A DNA stretch of 64,000 nt from Mesorhizobium sp. B1-1-8 (lineage in GTDB: Bacteria > Pseudomonadota > Alphaproteobacteria > Rhizobiales > Rhizobiaceae): assembly GCF_006442795.2 (NCBI RefSeq), contig NZ_CP083956.1, forward strand, positions 868,001 to 932,000. Reading direction: 5' to 3'. Shown here one piece after another: positions 39,347-51,485 of the stretch. A model generated the notes under the pieces. It did not search any database and was not told where the DNA came from. It saw nothing but the letters and a program-made list of their open reading frames with translations. Position 1 is the stretch's first letter, and every line of letters begins with the position of its first letter. Both the position numbers and the translations under genes were made by a program.

Positions 39347-40540
39347 ATGAACATCCATGAATATCAGGGCAAGGCGCTGCTGAAGAGCTTCGGCGCTCCG
39401 GTGGCCGAAGGCGTGCCGGTGTTCAAGGCAAGCGAGGCGGAGGCCGCGGCACAAGCGCTGCCCGGCCCGCTCTATGTGGTGAAGAGCCAGATCCATGCCG
39501 GCGGCCGCGGCAAGGGCAAGTTCAAGGAGCTCGGCCCCGACGCCAAGGGCGGCGTGCGGCTGGCGAAGTCGGCGGCGGAAGTGGTCGCCAACGCCAACGA
39601 GATGCTCGGCCACACGCTGGTCACCAAGCAGACGGGACCTGCCGGCAAGCAGGTCAACCGCCTCTATGTCGAGGACGGCGCCGACATCGAGCGCGAGCTC
39701 TATCTGTCGATCCTGGTCGACCGCTCGGTCGGCCGCGTCGCCTTCGTGGTCTCAACCGAGGGCGGCATGGACATCGAGGCGGTGGCGCACGACACGCCGG
39801 AAAAGATCATCACCGTCGCCATCGATCCCGAAAAAGGCGTGACGGCGAATGACGTGAAGAGGCTCAACGACGCGCTGAAGCTCGACGGCGACGCGGCCAG
39901 CGACGGCGGCACGCTGTTCCCGATCCTCTATAAGGCCTTCGTCGAGAAGGACATGAGCCTGCTTGAGGTCAATCCGCTGATCGTCATGAAGGACGGGCAT
40001 CTGCGCGTGCTCGACGCGAAAGTCTCGTTCGACAACAACGCGCTGTTCCGTCACCCCGACGTAATGGAATTGCGCGATACCACCGAAGAGGACGAGAAGG
40101 AGATCGAGGCGTCGAAATACGATCTCGCCTATGTCGCGCTCGACGGCAATATCGGCTGCATGGTCAACGGCGCCGGCCTCGCCATGGCGACGATGGACAT
40201 CATCAAGCTCTATGGTGCTGAGCCGGCTAACTTCCTCGACGTCGGCGGCGGCGCCTCGAAGGAAAAGGTCACGGCGGCGTTCAAGATCATCACCAAGGAT
40301 CCGGCGGTCGAAGGCATCCTGATCAACATCTTCGGCGGCATCATGAAATGCGACGTCATCGCCGAGGGCGTCATCGCCGCGGTCAAGGAAGTCGGGCTGA
40401 AGGTGCCGCTGGTGGTGCGTCTGGAAGGGACCAATGCCGAACTCGGCAAGAAGATCATCAACGACAGCGGACTGAACGTCGTGTCGGCCGACGATCTCGA
40501 CGACGCGGCCAAGAAGATCGTGGCGGCGGTGAAGGGATAG
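39347..40540 (+). CDS. sucC: Succinate-CoA ligase, beta subunit
   Basis: This 397-residue subunit has an ATP-grasp domain: [26 protein letters not shown], then [16 protein letters not shown] (nucleotide loop), [15 protein letters not shown] (Mg site) and the C-terminal [26 protein letters not shown], which interacts with SucD. It makes succinate from succinyl-CoA with substrate-level ATP/GTP formation. SucD is not directly adjacent: two small genes intervene. Confidence 0.97.
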   Translation: MNIHEYQGKALLKSFGAPVAEGVPVFKASEAEAAAQALPGPLYVVKSQIHAGGRGKGKFKELGPDAKGGVRLAKSAAEVVANANEMLGHTLVTKQTGPAGKQVNRLYVEDGADIERELYLSILVDRSVGRVAFVVSTEGGMDIEAVAHDTPEKIITVAIDPEKGVTANDVKRLNDALKLDGDAASDGGTLFPILYKAFVEKDMSLLEVNPLIVMKDGHLRVLDAKVSFDNNALFRHPDVMELRDTTEEDEKEIEASKYDLAYVALDGNIGCMVNGAGLAMATMDIIKLYGAEPANFLDVGGGASKEKVTAAFKIITKDPAVEGILINIFGGIMKCDVIAEGVIAAVKEVGLKVPLVVRLEGTNAELGKKIINDSGLNVVSADDLDDAAKKIVAAVKG

Positions 40541-40592
40541 TGTGGCCCATGACGATCGTGGCTCTCAGCGTGAACTGAGCTGGAGAATACGG

Positions 40593-40826
40593 GTGGAACA
40601 GGACGTCACTCAGAGCTTGCTTGGATACATCATCGCTTGGTTGCCGCTGGCAGTTTTCCTGGTGATCTGGATTTGGGGTCTTGTCACACTCAAGCAATAT
40701 GTGCGGGCGCGCGAACTCGCCGGGCACGACAATGCGGCGGCTATTCGTGAACTCGTCGAGACAAATCGAGAGATTGTAGGCGTGCTACGCGAACTGAAGT
40801 CAGAATTTCAAGGGCGGAAATCGTAG
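40593..40826 (+). CDS. Small membrane protein between sucC and the cupin gene
   Basis: This 77-residue protein from GTG 40593 (with GGAG upstream) reads [44 protein letters not shown]. It has one strong membrane helix, then a charged, probably coiled tail ([26 protein letters not shown]). An earlier GTG at 40542 would add 17 residues. No family is recognised. It ends one base before the cupin gene start. Confidence 0.65.
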   Translation: MEQDVTQSLLGYIIAWLPLAVFLVIWIWGLVTLKQYVRARELAGHDNAAAIRELVETNREIVGVLRELKSEFQGRKS

Positions 40827-40827
40827 G

Positions 40828-41205
40828 ATGCCCCCGCGCAAGATAAACCTGGTCGAGGCGGCGGACGCGAAGATCACCAAGGTCTTCGATCCGCATATCG
40901 CCGGCGACGTCAATGATAGCCAGGCCAAGGTCGCCAAGTTCGGCGAGGTCTTCGACTGGCATGCGCATGCGCATGAGCATGAGGACGAAGCCTTCCTCGT
41001 GCTGCGCGGCCGCATCGCCATCGATTTCCGCGACGGGCCGGTCGAGCTCGGCGAGGGCGATTTCATCGTCGTGCCGCGTGGGGTTGAGCACCGCCCGCGC
41101 TCGCTGACTGCGGAGCCGGTGGTGCTGATGTTCGAGCCGGCGACGACGCTGAACACCGGCAATGCCAAGAGCGACCTCACCGTCACCGACCTGAAGCGGC
41201 TCTGA
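40828..41205 (+). CDS. Cupin-domain protein
   Basis: This 125-residue single-domain cupin has motif 1 [29 protein letters not shown] (metal His/Glu set) and motif 2 [19 protein letters not shown] (His). Small cupins of this kind may be sugar-phosphate isomerases, dioxygenases or binding proteins, and the substrate cannot be told. It lies between sucC and sucD, on the same strand. Confidence 0.85.
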   Translation: MPPRKINLVEAADAKITKVFDPHIAGDVNDSQAKVAKFGEVFDWHAHAHEHEDEAFLVLRGRIAIDFRDGPVELGEGDFIVVPRGVEHRPRSLTAEPVVLMFEPATTLNTGNAKSDLTVTDLKRL

Positions 41206-41254
41206 CCATGGCCGTGCAATTTTCCTCGATCAACGGTTTTTAAAAAGGGCTTCC

Positions 41255-42157
41255 ATGTCCATTCTCGTCGACAAGAATACCAAGGTGCTGGTGCAGGGCC
41301 TGACCGGCAAGACCGGCACGTTCCACACCGAGCAGGCGCTCGCCTATCACGGCACCAGGATGGTGGGCGGCATCCATCCGAAGAAGGGCGGCGAGACCTG
41401 GGCCGGCGCCAAGGGCGAGAGCCTGCCGATCTTCGCCACTGTCGCCGAAGGCAGGGCAATGACCGGCGCCAACGCCTCGGTCGTCTATGTGCCGCCGGCG
41501 GGTGCTGCCGAAGCCATCATCGAGGCGATCGAGGCCGAGATCCCGCTGATCGTCTGCATTACCGAGGGCATTCCCGTGATGGACATGGTCAAGGTCAAGG
41601 CGCGGCTCGACCGCTCGACCTCGCGGCTGATCGGCCCGAACTGCCCGGGCGTGCTGACACCCGACGAATGCAAGATCGGCATCATGCCGGGCAACATCTT
41701 CCGCAAGGGCTCGGTCGGCGTTGTTTCCCGCTCGGGAACGCTTACCTATGAGGCAGTCTTCCAGACCACCAATGTCGGCCTCGGCCAGACCACCGCGGTG
41801 GGCATCGGCGGCGACCCGGTCAAGGGCACCGAGTTCATCGACGTGCTGGAGATGTTTCTCGCCGACGACGAGACCAAGTCGATCATCATGATCGGCGAGA
41901 TCGGCGGCTCGGCCGAGGAAGACGCTGCGCAGTTCCTCAAGGACGAAGCGAAGCGCGGCCGCAAGAAACCAATGGCGGGCTTCATCGCCGGGCGCACCGC
42001 GCCGGCCGGCCGCACCATGGGCCATGCGGGCGCCGTCATCTCCGGCGGCAAGGGCGGCGCGGAAGACAAGATCGCGGCCATGGAATCGGCCGGGATAAAA
42101 GTTTCGCCATCGCCGGCTCGGCTCGGCACGACGCTGGTCGAGGCGATCAAAGGTTAA
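41255..42157 (+). CDS. sucD: Succinate-CoA ligase, alpha subunit
   Basis: This 300-residue CoA-binding subunit begins [29 protein letters not shown], the CoA-binding Rossmann fold. [25 protein letters not shown] is the second CoA block. The phosphorylated His is in [19 protein letters not shown], at about residue 257. It partners SucC. A repeat hairpin and then sucA follow. Confidence 0.97.
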   Translation: MSILVDKNTKVLVQGLTGKTGTFHTEQALAYHGTRMVGGIHPKKGGETWAGAKGESLPIFATVAEGRAMTGANASVVYVPPAGAAEAIIEAIEAEIPLIVCITEGIPVMDMVKVKARLDRSTSRLIGPNCPGVLTPDECKIGIMPGNIFRKGSVGVVSRSGTLTYEAVFQTTNVGLGQTTAVGIGGDPVKGTEFIDVLEMFLADDETKSIIMIGEIGGSAEEDAAQFLKDEAKRGRKKPMAGFIAGRTAPAGRTMGHAGAVISGGKGGAEDKIAAMESAGIKVSPSPARLGTTLVEAIKG

Positions 42158-42267
42158 GGCAGTAGTGAGTAGGCAGTAGTCAGTAGTGAAAAAGGGACGA
42201 ACGGGCGAGCAGCAGCTGAGCGGGGATTTTTATCTTTCTACTCACTACTGCCTACTCACTACTCCCT
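42158..42267. repeat. Short-tandem-repeat hairpin (AGTAGTGAGTAGGC units)
   Basis: The left arm (AGGCAGTAGTGAGTAGGCAGTAGTCAGTAGTG, 42160-42190) and right arm (CTACTCACTACTGCCTACTCACTACTCCC, 42238-42266) are inverted around a 47-base loop. It occupies the whole sucD-sucA gap. It is the same design as 19341-19454 and 21450-21546 but with a different unit. Confidence 0.8.
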
Positions 42268-42302
42268 AAAAAGGAGACGGAGTCAGGCTCCGCTGAAACG
42301 AC

Positions 42303-45290
42303 ATGGCAAGACAAGATCAGGCCAACGACCAATTCTCGCTCACCTCTTTCCTCTATGGCGGCAATGCCGATTATATCGACGCGCTCTATGCCGCCTATGA
42401 GGACGATCCGGCCTCGGTCGATCCGGAGTGGCGGGATTTCTTCGCGGCGCTGAAGGACGACGCCGGCGATGTCCGCAAGAACGCCACCGGCGCGTCTTGG
42501 GCAAAGCCATCCTGGCCGCTGCAGTCCAATGGCGAATTGGTGTCGGCGCTCGACGGCAATTGGGGCCTGGTCGAAAAGGCGATCGAAAAGAAGGTCAAGG
42601 AAAAGGCCGTCGTCAACGGTGCTGCGCTTTCGGACGCCGACGTGCACCAGGCGACGCGCGATTCGGTGCGCGCCATCATGATGATCCGCGCCTACCGCAT
42701 GCGCGGCCATCTGCACGCCCATCTCGATCCGCTCGGCATCGCCAAGCCGCTCGAGGACTATAACGAATTGTCGCCGGAAAATTACGGCTTCACCGCAGCC
42801 GATTACGACCGGCCGATCTTCCTCGACAATGTGCTGGGGTTGGAATTCGGCACCATCCGGCAGATGCTGGAGATACTCACCCGCACCTATTGTTCGACGC
42901 TCGGCGTCGAGTTCATGCACATCTCCGATCCCGAGGAGAAGGCCTGGATACAGGCGCGCATCGAGGGCGCCGACAAGGAGATCACCTTCACCGCCACCGG
43001 CAAGAAGGCGATCCTGCAGAAGCTGGTCGAGGCCGAGGGCTTCGAGCAGTTCATCGACGTCAAGTACAAGGGCACCAAGCGCTTCGGCCTCGACGGCAGC
43101 GAATCGCTGATCCCGGCGCTGGAGCAGATCGTCAAGCGCGGCGGCCAGCTCGGGCTGAAGGAGATCGTGCTCGGCATGGCGCATCGCGGCCGCCTCAACG
43201 TGCTCTCCCAGGTGATGGCCAAGCCGCACCGCGCCATCTTCCACGAGTTCAAGGGCGGTTCGGCCGCGCCCGATGAGGTCGAGGGCTCGGGTGACGTCAA
43301 GTACCATCTCGGGGCCTCTTCGGACCGCGAATTCGACGGCAACAAGGTGCATCTTTCGCTGACCGCCAACCCTTCGCATCTGGAAATCGTCGACCCGGTG
43401 GTGATGGGCAAGGCGCGCGCCAAGCAGGATCAGTTCGCCGGCCGCGAGCGCGGCGAGGTGGTGCCGCTGTCGGAGCGCGCCAAGGTGCTGCCGCTGCTTT
43501 TGCACGGCGACGCCGCCTTTGCCGGCCAGGGCGTGATCGCCGAAATCCTCGGCCTGTCGGGCCTGCGCGGCCACCGTGTCGCCGGCACGCTGCATTTCAT
43601 CATCAACAACCAGATCGGCTTCACCACCAATCCGCGCTTCTCGCGCTCGTCGCCCTATCCGTCGGATGTGGCCAAGATGATCGAGGCGCCGATCTTCCAC
43701 GTCAACGGCGACGATCCGGAAGCGGTGGTGCACGCCGCGAAAGTCGCGACCGAATTCCGCATGAAGTTCCACAAGCCGGTGGTGGTCGACATGTTCTGCT
43801 ATCGCCGCTTCGGCCACAATGAGGGCGATGAGCCGTCCTTCACCCAGCCGATCATGTATCGCAACATCCGCGCCCACAAGACGACGGTGCAGATCTATGG
43901 CGAGCGCTTGATCGCCGAGGGCCACCTCACCCAGGCCGAACTCGACAAGATGAAAGCCGACTGGCGCGCGCATCTGGAATCGGAGTGGGAAGTCGGCCAG
44001 CACTACAAGCCCAACAAGGCCGACTGGCTCGACGGCGCCTGGTCCGGCCTGCGCACGGCCGACAACCAGGACGAACAGCGGCGCGGCAAGACCGCCGTGC
44101 CGGTCAAGACGCTGAAGGAAATCGGCAAGAAGCTGACCGAGGTGCCGAAGGATTTCGAGGCGCACAAGACGATCCTGCGCTTCCTCGAGAACCGCCGCCA
44201 GGCGATCGAATCGGGCGAGGGCATCGACTGGTCGACGGCAGAAGCGCTTGCCTTTGGCGCCATCCTGCTCGACGGCAATCCGATCCGGCTCTCCGGCCAG
44301 GATTCCGAACGCGGCACCTTCTCGCAGCGTCATTCGGTGCTCTACGACCAGAACGACGAAACCCGCTACATTCCGCTCAACAATCTGTCGGCGGCGCAGG
44401 CGGGCTACGAAGTGATCAACTCGATGCTGTCGGAAGAGGCGGTGCTGGGCTTCGAATATGGCTACAGCCTGGCCGAGCCGAAGGCGCTGACGCTGTGGGA
44501 AGCGCAGTTCGGCGACTTCGCCAACGGCGCCCAGGTGGTGTTCGACCAGTTCATCTCGTCGGGCGAACGCAAGTGGCTCAGAATGTCGGGCCTCGTCTGC
44601 CTGTTGCCGCATGGCTATGAAGGCCAGGGTCCGGAGCATTCGTCGGCGCGGCTCGAGCGCTTCCTGCAGCTCTGCGCCGAAGACAATATGCAGGTCGCCA
44701 ACGTCACGACGCCGGCTAACTATTTCCACATCCTGCGCCGGCAGTTGAAGCGCGACTTCCGCAAGCCGCTGATCCTGATGACGCCGAAGTCGCTGCTGCG
44801 CCACAAGCGGGCGGTATCGACGCTGCCTGAAATGTCGGGCGAAAGCTCGTTCCACCGGCTGCTGTGGGACGACGCGCAGCTGCTGCAAAACCAGGCGATC
44901 AAGCTCACCAAGGATTCCAAGATCCGCCGCGTCGTGCTGTGCTCGGGCAAGGTCTATTACGACCTCTACGAGGAGCGCGAAAAGCGCGGCATCAACGACA
45001 TCTATTTGCTGCGCGTCGAGCAGCTCTATCCGTTCCCGGCCAAGGCGCTGATCACCGAACTGTCGCGTTTCCGCAACGCCGAGATGGTGTGGTGCCAGGA
45101 GGAGCCCAAGAACATGGGCGCCTGGTCGTTCATCGATCCGTATCTGGAATGGGTGCTGGCGCATATCGACGCCAAGCATCAGCGGGTGCGCTACACCGGC
45201 CGTCCGGCCGCAGCTTCGCCGGCGACCGGCCTGATGTCGAAGCATCTCGGCCAGCTCGCCGCCTTGCTCGACGACGCGCTTGGCGAGTAA
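42303..45290 (+). CDS. sucA: 2-oxoglutarate dehydrogenase E1 component
   Basis: This 995-residue thiamine-diphosphate enzyme decarboxylates 2-oxoglutarate and passes the succinyl group to SucB. The N-terminus has the OGDH signature (SLTSFLYGGNADYIDALYAAYEDDPASVDPEWRDFF) for E2 binding. Key motifs are GMAHRGRLNVL, HLGASSDREFDGNKVHLSLTANPSHLE, GDAAFAGQGV (ThDP-Mg region), YRRFGHNEGDEPSFTQP and LPHGYEGQGPEHSSARLERFLQLCAEDNMQV. The length matches rhizobial SucA. The sucB gene starts 83 bases on. Confidence 0.98.
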   Translation: MARQDQANDQFSLTSFLYGGNADYIDALYAAYEDDPASVDPEWRDFFAALKDDAGDVRKNATGASWAKPSWPLQSNGELVSALDGNWGLVEKAIEKKVKEKAVVNGAALSDADVHQATRDSVRAIMMIRAYRMRGHLHAHLDPLGIAKPLEDYNELSPENYGFTAADYDRPIFLDNVLGLEFGTIRQMLEILTRTYCSTLGVEFMHISDPEEKAWIQARIEGADKEITFTATGKKAILQKLVEAEGFEQFIDVKYKGTKRFGLDGSESLIPALEQIVKRGGQLGLKEIVLGMAHRGRLNVLSQVMAKPHRAIFHEFKGGSAAPDEVEGSGDVKYHLGASSDREFDGNKVHLSLTANPSHLEIVDPVVMGKARAKQDQFAGRERGEVVPLSERAKVLPLLLHGDAAFAGQGVIAEILGLSGLRGHRVAGTLHFIINNQIGFTTNPRFSRSSPYPSDVAKMIEAPIFHVNGDDPEAVVHAAKVATEFRMKFHKPVVVDMFCYRRFGHNEGDEPSFTQPIMYRNIRAHKTTVQIYGERLIAEGHLTQAELDKMKADWRAHLESEWEVGQHYKPNKADWLDGAWSGLRTADNQDEQRRGKTAVPVKTLKEIGKKLTEVPKDFEAHKTILRFLENRRQAIESGEGIDWSTAEALAFGAILLDGNPIRLSGQDSERGTFSQRHSVLYDQNDETRYIPLNNLSAAQAGYEVINSMLSEEAVLGFEYGYSLAEPKALTLWEAQFGDFANGAQVVFDQFISSGERKWLRMSGLVCLLPHGYEGQGPEHSSARLERFLQLCAEDNMQVANVTTPANYFHILRRQLKRDFRKPLILMTPKSLLRHKRAVSTLPEMSGESSFHRLLWDDAQLLQNQAIKLTKDSKIRRVVLCSGKVYYDLYEEREKRGINDIYLLRVEQLYPFPAKALITELSRFRNAEMVWCQEEPKNMGAWSFIDPYLEWVLAHIDAKHQRVRYTGRPAAASPATGLMSKHLGQLAALLDDALGE

Positions 45291-45373
45291 GCAGGTTGGG
45301 CGAATAAGCGGGCTCGGCGAACAGGCAATTCGGACGAACAGATCTCAAGCAGAGAAGAGAACGGACAGGCACA

Positions 45374-46687
<1,314 letters not shown>

Positions 46688-46721
46688 GGTGACCCATGGC
46701 GGCTCGCGGCCGGAGCGGCGA

Positions 46722-47234
46722 ATGAAGGCCCGTCTGCTTGCTGCCGCGAAACCGGTCGCACTTGCGGCCGGTGTGGCTCTCGTGGCAGCCAACGCCAATG
46801 CCGCCTGCCCGATCCGGCTCGCCGTCTATGGCGAGGCGAAAAGCGGCGCCGAGATCGATTTCATCCCAACCGGCACCTCGGCGACGATCACCAATACGTT
46901 CCGCATGATTCTCGACAACAACACCGTGCTCGACGGCATCGCCATGTGGACCGAAGGTGACGCCGGACGGCCGCATGGCTCGCTGATGTACAAATGCCCG
47001 ACCGGCGATGTCACCGGCGACGAGCTCGCCGCCTGCACGGTGTGGGAAGGCGTCATCTACAGCGCCGATGACAAGGGCAGCATCGGGCTGCTGCCGGCCG
47101 AGGGCGCCGATGCGCCGAAAAGTCTGATCTTTCCCGATCTCGGGCCGTCGCTCGAAATGTCGGCGGCCTATGGTCCCGCCGGCTTCTCCAAAGTGCCGTG
47201 GGACATCTTCGTGCTGAAAGGCTGCCAGGAATGA
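46722..47234 (+). CDS. Secreted protein of unknown function inside the 2-OGDH gene cluster
   Basis: This 170-residue protein has a signal peptide (ALAAGVALVAANANA) followed by ACPIRLAVYGEAKSGAEIDFIPTGTSATITNTFRM. Four Cys in the mature part (ACP, KCP, ACT and GCQE at the end) could form two disulfides. GGAG precedes the ATG. No family is recognised. Its stop overlaps the SDR start (ATGA), so the two are coupled. It lies between sucB and lpd. Confidence 0.7.
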   Translation: MKARLLAAAKPVALAAGVALVAANANAACPIRLAVYGEAKSGAEIDFIPTGTSATITNTFRMILDNNTVLDGIAMWTEGDAGRPHGSLMYKCPTGDVTGDELAACTVWEGVIYSADDKGSIGLLPAEGADAPKSLIFPDLGPSLEMSAAYGPAGFSKVPWDIFVLKGCQE

Positions 47235-47986
47235 GCGCCGAGAAAAAGACGCTGCTGGTCACCGGCGGCAGCCGCGGCATCGGCGCGGCCATCTGCCGGC
47301 AGGCGAGCAAGGCCGGGTATCGGATCGCGGTCAACTATGTCTCCAACCAGCCAGCAGCCGAGGCGCTTATTGCCGAACTCGAAGCGGCGGGCGGCGAAGC
47401 TTTTGCGGTCAAGGGCGACATCGGTATCGAAGCCGACGTGGTGGCGGTGTTCGACGCCGTGGACAAAGCCTTCGGCCGGCTCGACGCTTTCGCCAACAAT
47501 GCCGGCATCGTCGACGTCAAGGCGCGCGTCGACGAGATGAGCAGTGCGCGGTTGGAGCGCATGATGCGCATCAACATCGTCGGCTCTTTCCTCTGCGCCC
47601 GCGAAGCGGTGAAGCGCATGTCGACGCGCCATGGCGGCAAGGGCGGCGCCATCGTCAACATTTCCTCGGCTGCCGCCAGGCTGGGCTCGCCGGGCGAATA
47701 TGTCGACTACGCCGCCTCGAAGGGCGCGATCGACACGCTGACCATCGGGCTGGCGCGTGAGGTCGCGCTGGAGGGCATTCGCGTCAATGCGGTCAGCCCC
47801 GGCATTACCGAAACCGAGATCCATGCCTCCGGCGGACAGCCGGATCGCGTGGCGCGCATGCAGGACATGCTGCCGATGAGGCGGGCAGGCACGGCCGACG
47901 AGGTCGCCGGCGCGGTTCTCTATCTTCTGTCGGACGCGGCCTCCTATGTAACGGGCGCGATCCTGAGCGTAAGCGGCGGCCGGTAG
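47231..47986 (+). CDS. Short-chain dehydrogenase/reductase
   Basis: This 251-residue classical SDR has cofactor motif [21 protein letters not shown], catalytic Ser in [15 protein letters not shown], and [12 protein letters not shown] (Tyr/Lys, YxxxK). It most resembles glucose/3-oxoacyl-type NAD(P) oxidoreductases, but the substrate is unknown. The start overlaps the previous gene's stop. Lpd follows 23 bases on, so it is part of the sucAB-lpd transcript. Confidence 0.88.
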   Translation: MSAEKKTLLVTGGSRGIGAAICRQASKAGYRIAVNYVSNQPAAEALIAELEAAGGEAFAVKGDIGIEADVVAVFDAVDKAFGRLDAFANNAGIVDVKARVDEMSSARLERMMRINIVGSFLCAREAVKRMSTRHGGKGGAIVNISSAAARLGSPGEYVDYAASKGAIDTLTIGLAREVALEGIRVNAVSPGITETEIHASGGQPDRVARMQDMLPMRRAGTADEVAGAVLYLLSDAASYVTGAILSVSGGR

Positions 47987-48009
47987 GCGCCACCAAAAGG
48001 GATAAGATC

Positions 48010-49416
<1,407 letters not shown>

Positions 49417-49440
49417 GGCAGTGCGCCGCAACCCCGAACT

Positions 49441-49600
49441 TCGTCATCCTATGGCGGAGCAAGGAGCGGAGCGACGCGGCGCAGACCATAGGATCCATGC
49501 CGTTACATCAAGGCGCTGCTGCGATTCAGAATTCTGCACCGTTGCGTCCCACGGCAACGGTCATGGCATGGATCCTCGGTCAAGCCCGAGGATGACGAAG
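49441..49600. repeat. Intergenic inverted repeat, family B (second copy)
   Basis: TCGTCATCCTATGGCGGAGCAAGGAGCGGAGCGACGCGG opens the element, the internal AGAATTCTGCACCGTTGC is shared with the other copies, and it ends GAGGATGACGAAGG. It follows the lpdA stop. Confidence 0.72.
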
Positions 49601-49620
49601 GCGCGGTTGCGGCGAAAACA

Positions 49621-49651
49621 GAACGGCCCGCCTTTCGGCGGGCCGTTTGTC
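49621..49651 (-). terminator. Hairpin terminator, probably bidirectional
   Basis: AACGGCCCGCC, a TTTC loop and GGCGGGCCGTT, with T-rich sequence on the minus-strand side (TTCTGTTTT) and TTTGT on the + side. It lies between lpdA and the convergent Ala/Pro-rich gene. Confidence 0.75.
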
Positions 49652-49669
49652 GTTGAAAGCTGTGCGTGA

Positions 49670-50005
49670 TTACTTAGCCGGCGCGGGTGTTGGTGCCGGC
49701 GCGGGCGCGGGTGCCGGGGCGGGTGCTGGCGCGGGTGCCGGGGCTGGCTTTGCAGGCGCCGGAGCAGGCGTCGCCGGGGCCGGCTCGGCGGGTTTCATCG
49801 TCGGCGCGGGCGCCGGGGCCGGCGTGCTGGCGGCCGGCGGCTGGGCGGGTGTCGGAGCGTGCTCGCCGCCGCTTCTGCCAAAGACATAATACGCAACAAC
49901 GGCCAGGATAATGACAACAAGGGCGATCAGCCATCCGCTGCCGCCGCCACCGCTCGACGAGGGAGGCGTGTTGGGAGGGGTGAAGGGGTCGTTGGGGTTC
50001 GCCAT
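49670..50005 (-). CDS. Single-span membrane protein with Ala/Pro repeat tail
   Basis: This 111-residue protein starts at 50005, where AAGGAGG lies about 10 bases upstream. A short Pro/Ser/Gly N-terminus (NPNDPFTPPNTPPSSSGGGG) is followed by one membrane helix (WLIALVVIILAVVAYYVFG). The remaining about 60 residues are PAPA-type repeats (last part a (PA)n run ending PAPAK). The DNA repeat is a GCGGGTGCCGGG-like run at 49679-49750. No family function is known. Confidence 0.72.
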   Translation of the reverse strand: MANPNDPFTPPNTPPSSSGGGGSGWLIALVVIILAVVAYYVFGRSGGEHAPTPAQPPAASTPAPAPAPTMKPAEPAPATPAPAPAKPAPAPAPAPAPAPAPAPAPTPAPAK

Positions 50006-50137
50006 AAAACGTGTCCTCCTTGAATTAAAGGTATCAAACAACCAGCCATCAACGCGCAGTGCTGCAATCGGTTTCACGCGAGGGAGCGAAAAAACGTTGA
50101 AAACCCCGCGCTTTAGGTCCGACAGCCGCAAGGCGAC

Positions 50138-51187
50138 TCAGTTGACGGCGGTAACAATATACCCCGCTTTACGGAAATCCTCGACCAGCCCGTCTGGACC
50201 GGGCAAATGCATGGCGCCGACCGCCATGAATACATTGCCCCTGGCCAGGATTGGCGCGGCATGGTCGGCCATCACCTTGTTGCGGCTGAGGATCATGGTC
50301 TGGTCGAATTCGGCGTAGTCTTCGGCCTGTTCGGGAATGGCGACCTTGAACAACGGCACAATCATGCCGATGTCGCCTCTTTGGTAGAGGGCGATCATCG
50401 TCTCGTTGACGTCGTTCACTTTATCGCCGAGCTTCACGGTCTCGACCAGTCCCTTCATATGGAAGGCAAGCGGCAGCGAAGCCATGGCGCGCAGTTGATC
50501 GGCGACGGTCTCAAGACCCTCGATCGTCTTGCCGCTTGCCTTCGCCTCTTGAGCCAGCTTCACGTCCAGCACCGGGGCTCCGGCGGTCTGCCGCGCCACC
50601 TCGCAGGCCGGCAGCGCCAGCATGGTCGACAGGATCCACGGCTTCATTTTGGCGACGGTCGAAGGCGGGATGCCGCGCGCATCGAGCCCCTTGTTCAGCA
50701 CCGCCGCATCCTGCGGCGACAGCAGCGACGACAGCGTCGTGTTGTCGGTGAACATCATCAGGCCCGGCTCGGCGGCGACCGCGGCCATCATCTTGCGCTT
50801 GTCCAGCACTTCGGTGGTTTCGATGATGACGGTATCGGCACCGTCATAAGCCTTCTGCGCCATGGGCGGCAGCGTGGTGACGCGCGCGTCGGTCATGTGC
50901 ATGGTGCCGAACAGATAGGACGGCTTTTCGCCGGGTTTCTCAAGCTTCCACAACAGGCCCTTGCCGTTGAGAACGGCGGCGGCCTCGGTCTCGACCTTCT
51001 TGAAGGCGGCGGGATCGCTCTTTTGCAAGGCCGCCAGCAGATCGGTGCCGGCGCAGGCCTCGGCATGCGCCCTGCCGGCTACCAGCAGGACGATGAGGAA
51101 AGACAGGAAAAACAGGACATTGAGCGCTGCGAGCAGCTTCAACGAGACCAGGGCAGCGCGGTCGGCTATGGCGATGACGCGTTTCAT
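50138..51187 (-). CDS. TraB/GumN family protein
   Basis: This 349-residue secreted or membrane-anchored protein has an N-terminal hydrophobic segment (LNVLFFLSFLIVLLVAGRAHA). TraB/GumN motifs are YLFGTMHMTDARVTTLP (GxxH) at the front and AEDYAEFDQTMILSRNKVMADHAAPILARGNVFMAVGAMHLPGPDGLVEDFRKAGY (R-N and GAxHLPG) at the end. These motifs resemble the Tiki protease active site. The role in rhizobia is unknown. The Met at 51187 is preferred because it begins the hydrophobic segment. Confidence 0.87.
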   Translation of the reverse strand: MKRVIAIADRAALVSLKLLAALNVLFFLSFLIVLLVAGRAHAEACAGTDLLAALQKSDPAAFKKVETEAAAVLNGKGLLWKLEKPGEKPSYLFGTMHMTDARVTTLPPMAQKAYDGADTVIIETTEVLDKRKMMAAVAAEPGLMMFTDNTTLSSLLSPQDAAVLNKGLDARGIPPSTVAKMKPWILSTMLALPACEVARQTAGAPVLDVKLAQEAKASGKTIEGLETVADQLRAMASLPLAFHMKGLVETVKLGDKVNDVNETMIALYQRGDIGMIVPLFKVAIPEQAEDYAEFDQTMILSRNKVMADHAAPILARGNVFMAVGAMHLPGPDGLVEDFRKAGYIVTAVN

Positions 51188-51269
51188 GGCGGCCGTCTTA
51201 ACACCCAAAAGCGGCAAAACGGTTAATCGGGAGAATGAAATTGTCTCTGGTCCGGTGAGCCTATCGCTT

Positions 51270-51452
51270 CGTCATCCACGGGCGGAGCAAGGAGCGAAGC
51301 GACGCAGCGCAGACCCGAGGATCCATTCCGTGCCTTCAAAGCGCCGCTGCGGTCCAGAATTCTGCACCGTTGCACTCCACGGCCGAGGCCACGGAATGGA
51401 TTCCAAGGTCTGCACCGCGTCGCTTCGCTCCTTGCTTCGCCCTAGAATGACG
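51270..51452. repeat. Intergenic inverted repeat, family B (third copy)
   Basis: CGTCATCCACGGGCGGAGCAAGGAGCGAAGCGACG starts as in the first copy. CCAGAATTCTGCACCGTTGC is shared, and the end is inverted (GTCGCTTCGCTCCTTGCTTCGCCC...GAATGACG). It lies between xerC and the TraB/GumN gene. Confidence 0.75.
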
Positions 51453-51485
51453 AAGTCCGGAGGGCTCAGGATGACCCCAGAGGTT

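Noticed and set aside
42252..45245. A 997-codon minus-strand frame opposite sucA
   Set aside because: Low-complexity His/Arg/Leu/Ala composition typical of antisense frames in GC-rich genes; sucA itself has all family motifs.
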